Source: Orthonyx spaldingii (lineage: Eukaryota > Chordata > Aves > Passeriformes > Orthonychidae). From it: DNA of 64,000 bases. Numbering within the stretch: position 1 is the stretch's first letter; each line of letters opens with the position of its first letter. Below the pieces are notes generated by a model. The model worked only from the letters and a program-made list of their open reading frames with translations, did no database searches and was not told where the DNA came from. Below are positions 1 to 13,291 of the stretch, piece after piece. The DNA is taken from contig VZTJ01005971.1 in the NCBI GenBank assembly GCA_013397795.1, forward strand, positions 195,733 through 259,732, written 5' to 3'. The translations under genes and the position numbers were made by a program.

Positions 1-190
1 TGGTGAGGACCATGGTGAAGCAGCTGTGCCCCTGCAGCCCATGGGGTCCACAAGGGATGCAGAGATCCACCTGTAGACCCTGGGGGAGGTCATCACACTG
101 GAGCAGGTGGATGCCTGGAGGAGGCTGTGATCCAGTGGAAGACCTGGTAGAGAGAGAGGACCCCTTGCTTCCAGGCTGGAGCAGGCCGTC

Positions 191-365
191 CTTGGAGGAC
201 TGCACCCCGTGGAAGAGTGACCCACACTGCAGCAGTTCTAGGAGGACTGTGTGCCCATGGGAGGGACTCATGTTGCAGCAGTTTTGGGAGGACTGCTGCT
301 CACGAGAGTGGACCCACGCTGGAGAAGTTAATGAAGAACTGTCTCCCATGGGAGGGACCCCACAG
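191..365 (+). repeat. 46-bp degenerate tandem repeat inside the LTR
   Basis: Three consecutive units (191-237, 238-283, 284-329) and a partial fourth (330-365) share the pattern GGAGGACTG, then a CCC/CATGGGA-like core, then GACCCACxCTG, then AGCAGTT or AGAAGTT. Unit length is 46-47 bp. The units differ at many positions, so the array is old. It lies upstream of the AATAAA signal, so it belongs to the U3 or R part of the LTR. Confidence 0.7.
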
Positions 366-545
366 TCTCACAGGGGAAGGACTCCTCTCCCTGAGCAGCA
401 GAGAAAGAACTCAGATGATGAACTGACCAAACCCCCACACCCTGCATCTCTGCGCTGTTGGTGGGAAGGAGGGCGGGGCTGGGGGGGGAAAAGGTGATTT
501 AAGGGCTTATTTTACTTCTCATTATCCTCCTCTGACTCTGTTAGC

Positions 546-551
546 AATAAA
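546..551 (+). promoter_or_regulatory. LTR polyadenylation signal AATAAA
   Basis: Canonical hexamer about 180 bp before the LTR terminus, in a T-rich context. It supports the plus-strand orientation of the LTR. Confidence 0.55.
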
Positions 552-730
552 TTTGCTTTGTACTTCTAAGTTGAGCCTGTTTTGCCCTTGGAATGTTTTC
601 TCCAGGTCCTTATCTCAACTCATGAACCCATTATTAATTTTTTTTCTCTCCTCTACCCAACTGTGGCAGAGGAGGGTGAGCAAGTGGCTCTCGTGGGTGC
701 CTGGCATTTGGCCAGTGTCAAACCATGACA

Positions 731-3112
731 ACAGCACAAGCTGAAGTCTGATTTTCCTTTCAGTATGTTCAAAATTCCAGAAATATTGAATTAAGAAATA
801 CCTGCATGTCTCAGCTTTTGGTCTTCCATGTTACTAGAAACAGTAGATGTGCAAAGACCTTTAAATGTGTAAAATCAATCATTTGTTGTTTCACCTTTAT
901 TCTCTCTTTTTCTAAAAGAAAAACAACATTTCAGCCACAGGTGTACATAGGGGAGTCTATCACAAAACTAAAATGTTTCATATCTTTAAAGATATGCAGG
1001 CACCTAGGTTTCCATCAATAAAGACAGACCATGGAGCATGTGTTCAAAAGGCACTGCTGTAAAGGACAGCTTCTCTTGTAACCTCCTCACACCTATTTCT
1101 AGCTGCCCCACTGAAGTGTGCTGTGTGATCTGGGCTGCTTTGCATACAAAAATTATGCTTTTATATATTGATAAATTCACTTGCATTTATTTTGTCAAAC
1201 ATGTTCTATCTTTAATGTGCAAGCAGTTCTGAGAAGAGAAACATGGATGAGAACTTCTTGCTCCAGGACAGTTGGGGAATAATCCCTTCTGCTCACACCC
1301 TCCTAATGTCAAGAATGTGAGTATTCAATTTCACAGTGACAAAGTTTAAAGCTCAGTCTACACTACATCTCACTGTAAAGGGCACATTTCTCAGAAAGAC
1401 AGTCAGAAATCTTGCATCTGTCATCTGTTTGAAAAATTTTGGTTATGATTTTATTCAAAAAGAAAGATGGATAGCAGCTTCACAACACACTGAGAGAAGT
1501 TTCTGTCTAGTCTGACCTGTCATATCCATAGAGGTGATTGAGAAGTGTCTGAGTTCATCCATGGCAGAGAAGCATTTTGGCATGGATATTATTAACCAAT
1601 GATTTCATTTTCACCATGAATTGTATAGGAAGCAGAGAGGTATAAGATGCAAGGTTTAGACCATAGATAGAGAAACTATTCACAACTTATTCTGATATGA
1701 AATAGTAAACATACTTGTTGCTTCTTTGAACATGATCAATAATTAATTATAATTTTGTGGTATTATTATTAAGGTAAAAACTGACAACCTTAAAAAAAGC
1801 ACTGACATACAAGTGAGTTATTGAGTTACTTTTGTTCCTTAATATTTTTCTAATAAACAATCACAACACTTCAAGAGTTACTAGTGGAGTGTAAGTATTT
1901 TATAGTGTATACGATGGTACATTTTTATGTAGTTTCCATAACAACCAGAGTACAAGGTAATCTTAAATAACTTACATTTCACTGGAGTCTACATGATGGC
2001 TGTCTAACTTTGCATCAAAGAATAGATACAAGAGAAGCACTTTGTTTTTTTTTTAATTTTACCCACTGAATGAACTGCATAGTCATAAAAAGGTGTTATT
2101 TCTGTTAAATGGCAGATCTGATAAACAAATAACTATCTATTTACTTAAGCAGGCTTCTAAGTTTCTTTCAGGAAATTTAAACGTCTAAATATCTGCCATC
2201 AGGTGCACTCAGACTGCCATCATGTTGTCAGAGCAGAGAATCATTGACACATAAAAAGTCAATTTTAAGTTGCAACACTGGTTTTGTCTAGTGTTTTGGA
2301 ATTTGTTTTGTATAAATCTTCATTTTGCTTCTGTATGTTTTTGAACAACTCTTTTTCAAAAATTGTCTCACAGTATTGTGTTTATTAGATAGTGGAACAC
2401 ATCTAACCTGTATTTATTTGTTAAGAAAAGGTTTCTGTCTCAACTTCAGGTGAAATCAATTATCAGTTTCTAGTTTTGGTTTGGGTTTTTTTTATTAATT
2501 GCAGTATCACTTAAATATGTGTCTATTTTTTTCATGCACTATTTTCTTCTTGTTTAATTATATTCTTACAACTGCATTGGTCTCTGAATCTGTATTAATG
2601 TCTTTCATGGTCTGAATTGAAGACCCGTATTTCTATGGTCAGATTTTCTTAAAAAAACCAAATTAGCATGAAGAAATGTTTTGCAAGGTGCTTTCATCAT
2701 GTTTATAATCGCTAAGAAGATACTTGTTCTACCTTCAATCTTTCCCCCTTGCTCACACTGCTTATAATGAACTTTCAGCAATAGGACATACCATAAGGCC
2801 AGTTGGGGAGATATTTGTAACAAGCACCAGTTCAATTTGACTTTACTATCCAGATTCTAACAGGTATATGGCATTACTGAAGACTTTTAAAACTGTGAAA
2901 ATTGTCACTCCACATTTTCAGCCTGATTTAAACTAAGAACTTACAGTTGTGCATAGATGTCACTATGCTCAAGCTGATAAAGTTTTAATTCTTGCTCATT
3001 ACTTGGGTTTTTTCACGTATGTGGAAATACTAGGAATACACTGTGACTGTTCTGTACCTTGTTCAAGCATCGGAACTTGAAGAGACTTCTAAAACTATCA
3101 AATATGCATGAA
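731..3112. other. Unique AT-rich DNA, no feature recognised
   Basis: Only short open frames (up to 76 codons here), no splice-flanked exon candidate I would defend, and no repeat family I recognise. There are scattered short T and A runs (for example near 2047 and 2489). Confidence 0.6.
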
Positions 3113-3319
3113 ATTCTTTGGTGTGAGGGTGGCAAGGCAGTGGCATAGGTTGCCCAGAGGAGCTGTGGATGCCCCATCCACATGAAATGCTCAAGACCAG
3201 GTTGAATGGGGCTTTGAACAACATGGTCTAGTGGAAGGTGTCTGTGCCCATGGCAAAGGAGTTGGAACCAAAGGATCTTTAAGGTCTGTTCCAATAAAAA
3301 CAATTACATGATTCTATGA
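3113..3319 (+). mobile_element. CR1 LINE, 3' end fragment
   Basis: Plus-strand CR1 tail: a GGTTGCCCAGAGGAGCTGTGG block, the GGTCTAGTGGAAGGTGTC block and the terminal ATTCTATGA. CR1 is a non-LTR retrotransposon that copies itself by target-primed reverse transcription and usually inserts as a 5'-truncated copy. Here only about 200 bp remain, covering the last residues of ORF2 and the 3' UTR. There is no coding capacity. Confidence 0.9.
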
Positions 3320-6300
3320 ATGCATGAAATACCCGTTCCTGCTTTGATTTTCACCTTATTGCAATGTTATGTTTGTTTTCAGTTTGAGAAAAAAAGCCGT
3401 CTTTGTAAAAAAATATATTTGTGTCATGACTGAGCACTATTCCTGGAACAAGTATTATCTTCATGATAATAGCATCAGTAATCAACCCCAAAGAAGAAAA
3501 GGAATCCTTCAGCTGTAGGCTAGGGGACTGGAGAGAAGGCAATGGTCATTGAGCACCTACTGTGCTGAAGGTCTCATTCTTGACTCTGACATCAATTGCA
3601 TCAAAACCATAATTATTTAATGTATCAAATGAACCTAATCTCGAAAGAATAATTTAGATTTGTTTTAACTCATGTCAGTGAGAGAAATCATGTAATCCTG
3701 AACCATTAAATTGAATGAGGACCAAAACACTACAGGAGCATATGAGGTTTATGTCACGATGCATATGATTTTCTTTCCAGTTACAACTATAACAAACAAC
3801 TCAAATTTAGAGGCATGTGAAAAACAAATGTGAAAATCTTTGACTGTGGTGTTGGCATGGAGTCTCAGCCAATGTAGGCCTGGTTAATATGAATGTTATC
3901 TACTCAAAAATCATCCTAGAGAAGTCTATGTACTAAAGGGACTGGTTTTATAACTCTCTTGGGAAGTTTATGAGGATTCATACTGCAACAGTGTGTCCAC
4001 TTTTCATACTGCAAAACCGTGAGGGATAGACCACCACCACCTAAACTCATATTTCTAACTCAGATGAGTAACGGCCTGTCTGTTCAGACATCCATCAGAA
4101 CTGCATGCTAATGGAACTGTCAGAGTTCAATATTTTAGTTGATATTTCCCCCATCTGTACCTAAATGCTACCTAAGGCAGAATGTTTTTCTGCAATACAG
4201 GTCAATATGTTGCAACTATAAAAAATAATTAAACTGTATCAAATATTTCCATTTTAACATTGTCATTGTAATAAGCCATGTAATTTAGGAGGCCTTTAAT
4301 ACTGACAAAATTAGTTCTGTTGTTATTTTTCTTGCTACCATTTTCTACTCTCCAGAAATAAATTATATTCTATCTAGTGATTTATTTATTTTACTGAATT
4401 TTTTTTTGCTTCTTTAAATTCTTCATAATATTGAAACAAATCTATCTTTTATTATTATTTTCCATATGCATTAAGCCTCTATCTAAGAAGGGAAGATTTT
4501 ATTTAACATTTAAAATGACAATGTTTTTATGTTTACCTTTGGATTTTTTTAATTCCCATGGCTTATAGATGTAATATAACAAGGAAAGGACATAAAATAG
4601 AGCAAATATGTTTGGCAGATAAAAATGAAGAAATAATTGAATCTGATATCCGAATTTCTAAAAACTAATCATTAATGACTATCTCACACCTAAATCTCAA
4701 CTATGACTCTCATCTATCACAGGTAGAGGGGAATGATCATACAAATTATAAAATCTACATATTGGAGAGTTTTCAGAATAACAAAGCACAGTGTCTACAA
4801 CTCCTTCTGATGTTTAATTGTTCATTTTATCCTATAAGAGGTCTTTGTAAAGCTTACAAAGACTCCAGATGAGATGAGACTAAATTCAAATTCTGTCTAC
4901 TCTTATCTACCTTCTTTTCTTCACCTAAATCTGCTTGCTATACGTAGAAGCAGCATTTGTGCGTGAGTGTAAACGTCTGTGCAGACTCAAAAGAATAAGC
5001 ATAATTTTCATATGACAGATTTCACTGTATATTCCCACTAGCATTTTTCAATGAACTCTGCTAAAGTTAAAGGAAATTTGGCATCTATAGTCATTACAGC
5101 TAATAATAAGACAGTGGAGAGGTTCACTGATTCTGAGGGGCACAGTCTCAGTTCAAATGCTGCTGCTGCACAGTATTTCTAGGGGAATACTTTTAGAAGT
5201 GCTTTCAGTAGAACTTAATAATCATTCTGAACTGTCATATTCACTAAAGCTGCAGAAAGCTTGACCTTTAATCAAGAAGAAGAAACATCACAAAACATCA
5301 CTTTATTGTGCAGATAATGTACAGTTCACAGTACTGCATATTATGTCTTTAATCCTTCAATGATTACAAAGCTTGTTATTCACTCAGTTGCCTCCTGTTG
5401 TAGTATTTTCTATTTTTAGCTACTAATATATTACTATTATATTTACAAAGGAAGAAACTAAAGTACGCTTACCAAAACTGTGAATTTGAAAGAACATTTA
5501 AAATATGTCTGTATATGGAGAGGAATTTTTCAAGTATCCAGTTTTAGCCTTCTTACCAGAATGCTCACAGATAACTCTGGCCTTTTCTAGATAGATCATC
5601 TAATGTGATGGGTTTATCAATCTCGCAGTTTTTAGCAAAGATATCTGCCAGTCCCTGTCCTCTTTTTAAGTTCATTTTTGGCCATAATTCATGGATCTCA
5701 GCACTTAGTAATCTTCTATTCCATCTATCAATATGTTCTTTTTTAATTATGTCATGTGTCTGTACTTCTACTAGAAAAGATTAGAAAAACCTGGATGCTA
5801 AGTAGAGCAAGGGACAGTTTGCTAAGAGGGTCTGAAGTCAAAATTTGGTCCTTTCCTAAATTTTTTTTTCTCCATTTCTTTTCTGTGACTAACCTTAGGG
5901 TAGGTTTGATCATGTATTTTCAGAGTCACTGATGGCTACTTGAATGCATGCCTAGCACAGTAACACTCACAGACAAAAATGCTGTATTGATAAATGAGAG
6001 ACATTATTTTAATTAGCTTTGTAATTGTTTTTCCACTTTAATTCATAGTAGGATCGGGTTTACCTTGTTTTTCAATTTTGGGGGCAAGGGGGCAGAAAGA
6101 AACAGGTTTTACTTGCTTTATGAATTAAAGAAGTCACATTGAATAAATTGAATTCACTTTTAAAGATATCTCTTCATGTCTGTGTATGGCCTAAATCATT
6201 CTATTGGTCAAAATCTAATTTTTGTTTTCAACTATTTTCTTGTAGATGACAAGGCAACATAATTAAGCCTACTGTGAAAAAGTTATTCTTCCCAGACATA

Positions 6301-9300
6301 CCAAGGACACAAGCAAACAGCAGCACAGCTTTCAGTCATGTAAAGTTCTGTCTGTTTAATGTTCCTCTGAGAGCTGAACTGGTACCACTGCACCCACGAG
6401 AGGAATCCAAGAAAGGTTTTTTGCATATGTCAAATAACCTATACTCAATTCAATATTTAAAATGTGTGATTTTATAAGCAAAATCTGTTATTGAAATTAA
6501 TTTCGTGTTATTTTGTTTTCTATGGAGCTTATTGTATTACATGCAAAGATTGCACAATGCTGTCTGGGCCCTGAGTTTTCTGCTTGGATGCTGCTGAAAG
6601 GGGCTGCTAGAGGGAGGAGAGCAGTGAGTTAGGAGCTGCCAGGGGAGTGCAGGGCTGGAAGGACACCATTCCACCATGCCCTATAAGTAAAGCAGAGCAG
6701 GACCAATGAGGGTGATGGTGGTCAGGGTCAGATGCAGACCAGGAGTAGCCAAATAGGTCTGCAGAGATGAATCATGCTCAATGTCAAGCCAGAAACTCAG
6801 CCCACAATCAGCCTAAAGAAACTTTAAGATCAGCCAGGTAAGACACTACATAACTGTGATCAAGCTCCAGTCCTTCATTTTGATAATCTCCTGACATTTG
6901 CCACCCAAGCCTGTTTCTGCCTGACAGAATTTTTATTTCAGAAAATATTTCTTGGTGTGTTTTTGTTCTTTGTATAGTGCTACTGTTCCAAGGAATCAAC
7001 ATCCAAAAAAGTAATTAGGTTCTAGGACATTCAGACTGGAAGAAGAAAGAAGTTAGATTTTCCTCCTTACAAATGTGGCTTCACACCATGTGACAGTCAT
7101 ACTTAGTCTCACAGAAGTTCTCTCAATCTGTCTTCTGCCTAATGAATATTTAATCACCTTTCTGTGAACCACTGAATCTTTAATTTAATTTTAGTATACA
7201 CATTTCACCCGTGACTGCTGAAAGTTCAATATAAGAACAGTCCTCCTAACAGGAACTCCAGCTCATGAATCCTGCTTTCTGTCTCTTGAGTCCCCAAGGT
7301 GAGTGTTTTCACCTCAAGGCAAGCTCAAGATAGGAACATTTTGTGGGCTGCTGGATGGTACAAGTTTGAATTTCTTCAGGAAGTCAAAAGAATTAAAACC
7401 ATATAAATCAATTTCTGAGTGAGTGTTCTAGTCTAGGCCATTACACGAAATGGAGTTGCTATCACGACTTCTGGAGATGTTTTAAAAGAGTATTCTGTCC
7501 ACAATTGCACTTTGGGAAAAGCCTAATTCTGCCCTGTACTCTGAGTGTTTTAAGATTGTCTCTGAACCAGAGATCCTGAGAGGTTTTTTGGTAGACATAA
7601 ACCATGTCTTTGTTATTAGATGTACAACAAATGCATTACTTCATGATACAGTGCATCTCGGAGAAGCATAAAGCAGAGTGAAGGATTTTTAGGGACAAGG
7701 AAACAGCATAACTCAAGGACACGAATATCTGAAGGAACAGTTTGTCTCTTTTCCTCTTTGATTTACCCTCAGGCTTGTTGATGATTCATGTGTCTGGTAC
7801 TTTTCTTTTCCCTCCCATAACACTCTTAAGAAAAGAAAGGGTATCACATATGGTATGTATAATAACCAGGGTATAACCATGGTCTGGTCTATGTATTGCC
7901 TCCTAAACATTTAATAATAGATAATATCTAATCCAATGTGGTGCCCATGACACAGAGGAAAAGCTACTGTATTTGGTTGTCATGGTCAAGAAGAAGGCTT
8001 TAAACTGCTTGATCCAATCCTATTCCAAATGTAGTAAGTCCTCAGATGTGATCTGCATTTTCTTCAAAATAGTACTGCTTAACACACCTATTTATTTCAA
8101 ATTCTGCGCTATATCCAGTAGATTTCTATTGAAGATTTTACTTGAAGGAGATAGATATTTGATTAGCTGATGGCCTGGACATTGTTCTTTAGGCAACATT
8201 ACAAAGAAACAAGAAAATCTTCTCTTTCAGGATGATTCATATTTCTTCCAGTTCACCTCCCTCTCTTGGATGGTATTGTCAGGTGGGAATTCAGAACACA
8301 GCTCTCTTACCATCCATATTAGCCCTTAGGATGATGATGAATCATAACTTCCACAACCTTTATTGGTTTAGACCCTGAAGGAAACAATATAATTTCTAAT
8401 TTTGGATTGTTTATCTTGATTTGAAAATATTTCTTATTGAAGATATGTTCATTAAATTAAGCTATATTTTAATTCAAGAAAGTCAAATTTTTCCAGAGTC
8501 CTCATTCCAGTTTTTAAACGCAACAAAATACATATACAAACAACCTCGTGTCACTTGTCTCCTGTTATATTTTGGTATATGAATTTCTTTTGCTCTTTTT
8601 GCACTTTGACTATTACAATAATTTATGATCTTATTTCAGTTTTATCTCTTTCATCTGCCCTTAAAAAAAGTTTTCCGTTTCAGTACTTTCAGTTATTGAT
8701 ATATTTATTTTCCTTCCCAGTAATACTTCATTTTAAAAGAACAATATAGTGTTATTTTTCCTCTTAATATTCTATAGAAAATAAACCTGTGAAATAAACA
8801 AAACCATAATACATATATAGGCAACCTTAGGTTATTGAAACTTGTGTTGCTTGGAGTTTTAGGAATACTTGTATTTCTAAATGCTGAAAAAAAATCTCAC
8901 GTTATTTTTGTTATTAATGAAATGTTCATTTTTATTAACTTGTACTTAATCTTTTGTTCAATGACAGACGTTGAAAGTGTTGAACAGAAAATTTAGACAT
9001 TATTTTGCAAACCAGATATAAATAAATAGTCTGGATTTTTATCTGCACAGTCTAAGAATTATGTTGTTTTAACATTCTGTATTTTCTTTGATACTCTATA
9101 AAATCTGAAAGACATGGGTGTTATTGAATTGTTGTAAATAATAAAGCATATGTGAGGAATTTTTAATGGCAATGTAAGCACAAAGAAAACCTATATATTT
9201 TACCATGACAACTACTAGGAGTTGATTGGCAGAAATATTCCTTTCTATTGTTAAAAGATGTGGAGATACAGTTTGAATTCTTACAAAAACTGGTTTGTAT

Positions 9301-10894
9301 ATCAGTTAGGATACTGTAGTGATGAAAGTTAACAAAGAAGTGACTTTGGTACTCCTCAAAGTAGAAACAATTGAAAGATTATTATTATTATTATCACCAT
9401 CATCATTATCATTACAATTATAGTCATTATTTTCTAATTATTTGTGGTACATTTTTAACCTCTGTAACATCTTAACTTAAATATGAGAAAAAATGCATCT
9501 GGAAAGTATAAATAATGAAATATTCTACATACGGATAATAAAACTAAGTGATAAAGTTGAAAAAATGAATATAAAAAATTGAGAATACTCTGCATGCACA
9601 CATGAAAGTCTGTTCTTTAAGAGGACATTAAGAATATAATTCAAACACTCAAAAGTTAAGAAATGTCAAATCTGCATTTATGTGTGTTGCATACAGACTA
9701 CAATTAAGTCATCTCATAGTCATAAGTCATAGTCATCTTTTAGTTAAAGATATTGAGACCACTTGGTCACAGAATATTCAGCATGCCTCCCCATTCTTTG
9801 ATGATTTTCAGAACTCCTTTCTTTGCCTCCAGTGTTACTGCAACTTCTTTCTCAAATTTAATTGGACAAAGTATTATAATATTATGCATATAGTTCTCCT
9901 TATATTTAAGAATATCTTGTTTAAAGGGTCCTTTCAGCCTTACGTTTAAACTGCAGTTTAGACTAGCACATCATAAATTAGACCTGCTGCCAAAAACGTT
10001 CTTTCCAGACATGTGAGCATAATTGTTTGTGCAATGGTTATGAAGTTTGCTGGCAAAACAACTGTGGTACAATGAAATCAGTTGTTCTAGAGTCCACAAT
10101 TCACATAAAGGTTATTTTTCCCAGAAAATCTACTGTGGAGTTCTGTAGATCCTTGCTTAGAAAGAAGGCTGGAGATAGTGATAGAAAGGAGGGCTGAAAC
10201 ATCTCCTTGCAAACATCTGCGTGTGTTGATTTAAGATGATTTTATTTTTCAAGATGTCTGAACCAATATACTAACTGGCTTCTGAGAGAAAACTTCTCCT
10301 CCTTTCTTTCCTGAGTTCTGATGCTTGGCTGATCATTTGGTGGGCTTTTCAGGTCACTAATTCAGCAAAAATATTCTAAGGGGGGCAGATTACTTTTGTG
10401 CTGCCTCAGTGCATGACCTTGATGAGCAGGTAGACACAGTCCAGGCAGAGCAAAGGAAGAGGCAGGGATGTACAAACAGGAGCAGGCACACCTGACACCT
10501 CTTCTAGCAGCCTGTGCATTTGTGTAAGTGCAGCCTTTGCAGGAAAACTTATCCTTTCTGCTGTGTTGCCTGACTAGCAAATGTGACTATTCTTCATAAT
10601 CCAACCTTCAGAGGGTTTTCCAAAGTCATAATTTCTCAAAACAAAACATGCTTATCCCAGAAAATGTCATAACCCTTCTTAGGGGACAGCAATACACTAA
10701 AGTTGGAACAGAGGACTCTGAAATGCTAAAAATGCATCTGTATGGACACTACTTTGTTTAACTCAACAAAGTCATTTTTCATATAAGAAAAAGAAAAATG
10801 TATCACTTTCCCACTTTCAGATAGTATCAGTCACTGTCCTCTCAGTGATTTACCTACTAAAATATAATGAATAATGTTTTCATGGCACTATTAG
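3320..10894. other. Unique AT-rich DNA with two GC-richer patches
   Basis: No recognised gene or repeat apart from the ATT array at 9378-9413. Two patches stand out as GC-richer: about 6545-6790 (purine-rich, GGAGGAGAGCAG-like) and about 10370-10570. Neither has a coding frame longer than 72 codons or a recognisable family signature. They could be old transposon remnants or conserved noncoding DNA; the sequence alone does not decide. Confidence 0.5.
9378..9413 (+). repeat. ATT/CAT trinucleotide repeat
   Basis: Six or so ATT units followed by CAT/CATT variants. An imperfect microsatellite. Confidence 0.85.
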
Positions 10895-10965
10895 CTGCCT
10901 GAGAAAAATTGCCAATAACATAGACCCCAGAACTGATCCCTGAGTATCAGCAGTGGAAACATAAG
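10895..10965 (-). mobile_element. Possible highly diverged CR1 remnant
   Basis: The plus strand reads AACATAGACCCCAGAACTGA followed by TCCCTGAGTATC, which parallels the antisense of the CR1 RT region around the QGSVLG box seen clearly at 14220-14270. On the minus strand a 64-codon frame (10880-11074) contains QGSVLG. No flanking CR1 sequence is clear, so this may be an old fragment or a chance match. Confidence 0.4.
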
Positions 10966-13291
10966 TGAGCATTTCCCATCCAAAAGGAAGGTTGGATAAA
11001 ACTTGCTGGACAATTTCTAAGAGGAGTCTTCCAGGAGAATCTGTAAAAACCAAATTATTTCCCTGTAAAAACACCCATTTTAAAATGGGTCTGCTTAAAT
11101 CTTACTGATGTTTTAGCTTCCTACTGCTCTGTACAGGTCTTCAGCTCAGAGGTAAACAGCCTAGCAAACCATTCTAAATATGTGTAACTGATGGCTTTTA
11201 TATTAAGAAGACATTTGAAGTGTGATACTTCATCAAAAAACATTTCAAACTACTGAAATCCACCATGAGAAAGAGTTTCTCTTCTCTTCTAAGCTTCAAT
11301 TTTGAGATTTTCCAGTTGGTCAATTAATGCATGCTATGTCTGCTTCAATCAAAACAAAAAACTATAATAATAATCAGAGCAACTTTTTCTTTTTAGGAAA
11401 ATACCTACAGATACCAATGTATTATTTTCTTATACAACACTTGTTTTGATTTGTGGTCTTTTGGGTTTTTTGACACATAGTTTTGAAATAACTCTTCTTG
11501 ACAAAAATAGAGTATTGCTGTTGGACAGATCTTTCTACAATAACAGTCTCCTTCATCTTGATGTAGACAGGTGTTATTAACATTAAAGAATATGTATTTT
11601 TTACTCAAATGCACTGAAACTTCACTGGGGAAAAATGCTTGCACATGAGTAGAGAATATCAGGTGTATCTGTATTTTCTCTATAACAGAGTCAATCTACC
11701 TGCTTGTGTCATGTTAATACTATACAAACAGTATTTATTAGACCTTCTGAATCAAGGCAAACACCATTTGCTTTATTAGATACAGCTTTCTGTGAAAGTA
11801 TATGCAATCAATAATTTGTGGAGATTTTATTTGTCATGGATTACCTAAATAAGGAACATTGTGTTTTCTTCTTACAATTTATAATGAGAACAAAAAGCTC
11901 AAACTATCGAAAAAAGACATTTATGTTTTTGAATAAACTACTTCTAGCAATTTCTAGGGAGTAAAAGTGTGAATAAATGTTTAATTTAAGTTCATAGTGT
12001 TTACTGATGGCATAATAACACTGATATTGAATGAATTTTGCAGGACAGACAAAGGAAATAAATTGTTGAAAAAGCAATTAGAAATGTGACATAGTGTTTA
12101 GAATAAGAATGAAAAAAATCATTGTGATGGTGAACATAGTGATTTTGTTTGTGACACCTTTAAAATGGATTATAGCATACTTGCAATTTTGCAATATTTA
12201 TGAGATTAATTTACTTTCTTAAGACACAATGCCTTTGACTTGACATGCAACAAACTATATCCCATCCATGCAGGGTTGATGTAGGGCTTCTTTGCACAAT
12301 AGGCATGTGCTTCTAATACACATTTCATTGATCTGATACTAAAAGAGAATTAGTCAATTTAAAGACACATTGTCAACCTGTCACTTTTCAATTTAAATCT
12401 TCCCTTATTGGCACAAATATCAATCCAGTATACGATTTAACTTAAGAAGCATTGCATTTCTCAAGCCATGATCTTTCAATTTTCCTTCTTCACTTACTAG
12501 AACTGACAAGTATAATTTGTCTGCAGAAGAAATGAAATCATGTATTGAATTTGGTATTGATCAACTATCAGTACAGACAAGAAATTTGCAAAAATTGTTT
12601 CCATTGAAATTCTGCTCTTGTTTCAAAAGCTCTGCAAGTTTTAGACTCCTCAATTTAGAAATCTAAAAATTGTGCATGTGCATATGTGTTTCAGCTGGGG
12701 AAATCCATAAGGAAGGGGGAAAACAGCATTTCTATTACAAACAGCAGCTCTCTGAGATATAGAAATATCTGTTGTTTTCATTAATAAATAAAGTTTTATG
12801 GAATGTACCAAAATAAAGACCATCACTTCAGAACAATAGTTTAACTGGTGAAAAAACAAAGCAGCAGACTGAGGGAAGTATGTTTCAACTTCAGAAAATT
12901 TATTTTCCTCAGAAGTAGATACTTTTGGTGAAATTTTTTCATTTCCTTCAAGGAATGAAGGAAAATGGATTTTCATTCTGGTCCATAACTGACCAGTAGT
13001 AACAGGTATAGAAGCTCCTACAGCACAAGAGGCTTGTCCTGGAATTCACTTTTATCATTCCAGTGAAAAATTAAATAATGTTGAAATCTCAGAAGCTGCT
13101 ATAGAATCATACCTGTAGAAATTTAATTTTTAGTAATTACCCCTAGATATTTCTAAATAATAGACTTCACTATAAAATTGATCAGCACAGAAGGGATATT
13201 ATATATGCATTGTTCAGAGCAGTTACAGGAGGGAAGTTAATCTCCATTCATAGTCCTCATAACTGCCTTTCTACTTTAAAATGCGAAAGGA
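10966..13291. other. Unique AT-rich DNA with one palindrome
   Basis: Holds an 18-bp palindrome (11073-11090) and otherwise nothing recognised. The longest frame is a 108-codon minus-strand one at 12650-12976 without family resemblance. Confidence 0.55.
11073..11090. repeat. 18-bp perfect palindrome
   Basis: ACCCATTTTAAAATGGGT is its own reverse complement. In AT-rich DNA an 18-bp palindrome can occur by chance in tens of kilobases only rarely, but no function is suggested by its neighbours. Confidence 0.9.

Larger units (their letters stand above)
1..730 (+). mobile_element. ERV LTR, 3' portion (avian ERVL-type), cut by window edge
   Basis: A GC-richer block than its surroundings. It contains a degenerate 46-bp tandem repeat, a G-rich stretch near 470-490, an AATAAA signal at 546-551 and an end reading GGCCAGTGTCAAACCATGACA-like (one base shorter here), which resembles the common avian ERV LTR terminus with GGTCAACCC..CACA. 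The CA terminus falls at about 730. Polyadenylation signal and terminus together put the LTR on the plus strand. The 5' end lies outside the window, so neither full length nor target duplication can be seen. A 164-codon open frame over 3-497 begins at GTG and is treated as incidental to the LTR. The family name is by recognition of the layout, not by a search. Long terminal repeats of this type usually survive as solo copies; nothing here shows whether an internal region existed. Confidence 0.72.

Noticed and set aside
3..497. 164-codon plus-strand frame at the window start
   Set aside because: Begins at GTG and lies wholly in the GC-rich LTR with its 46-bp tandem repeat; a by-product of GC-rich composition.
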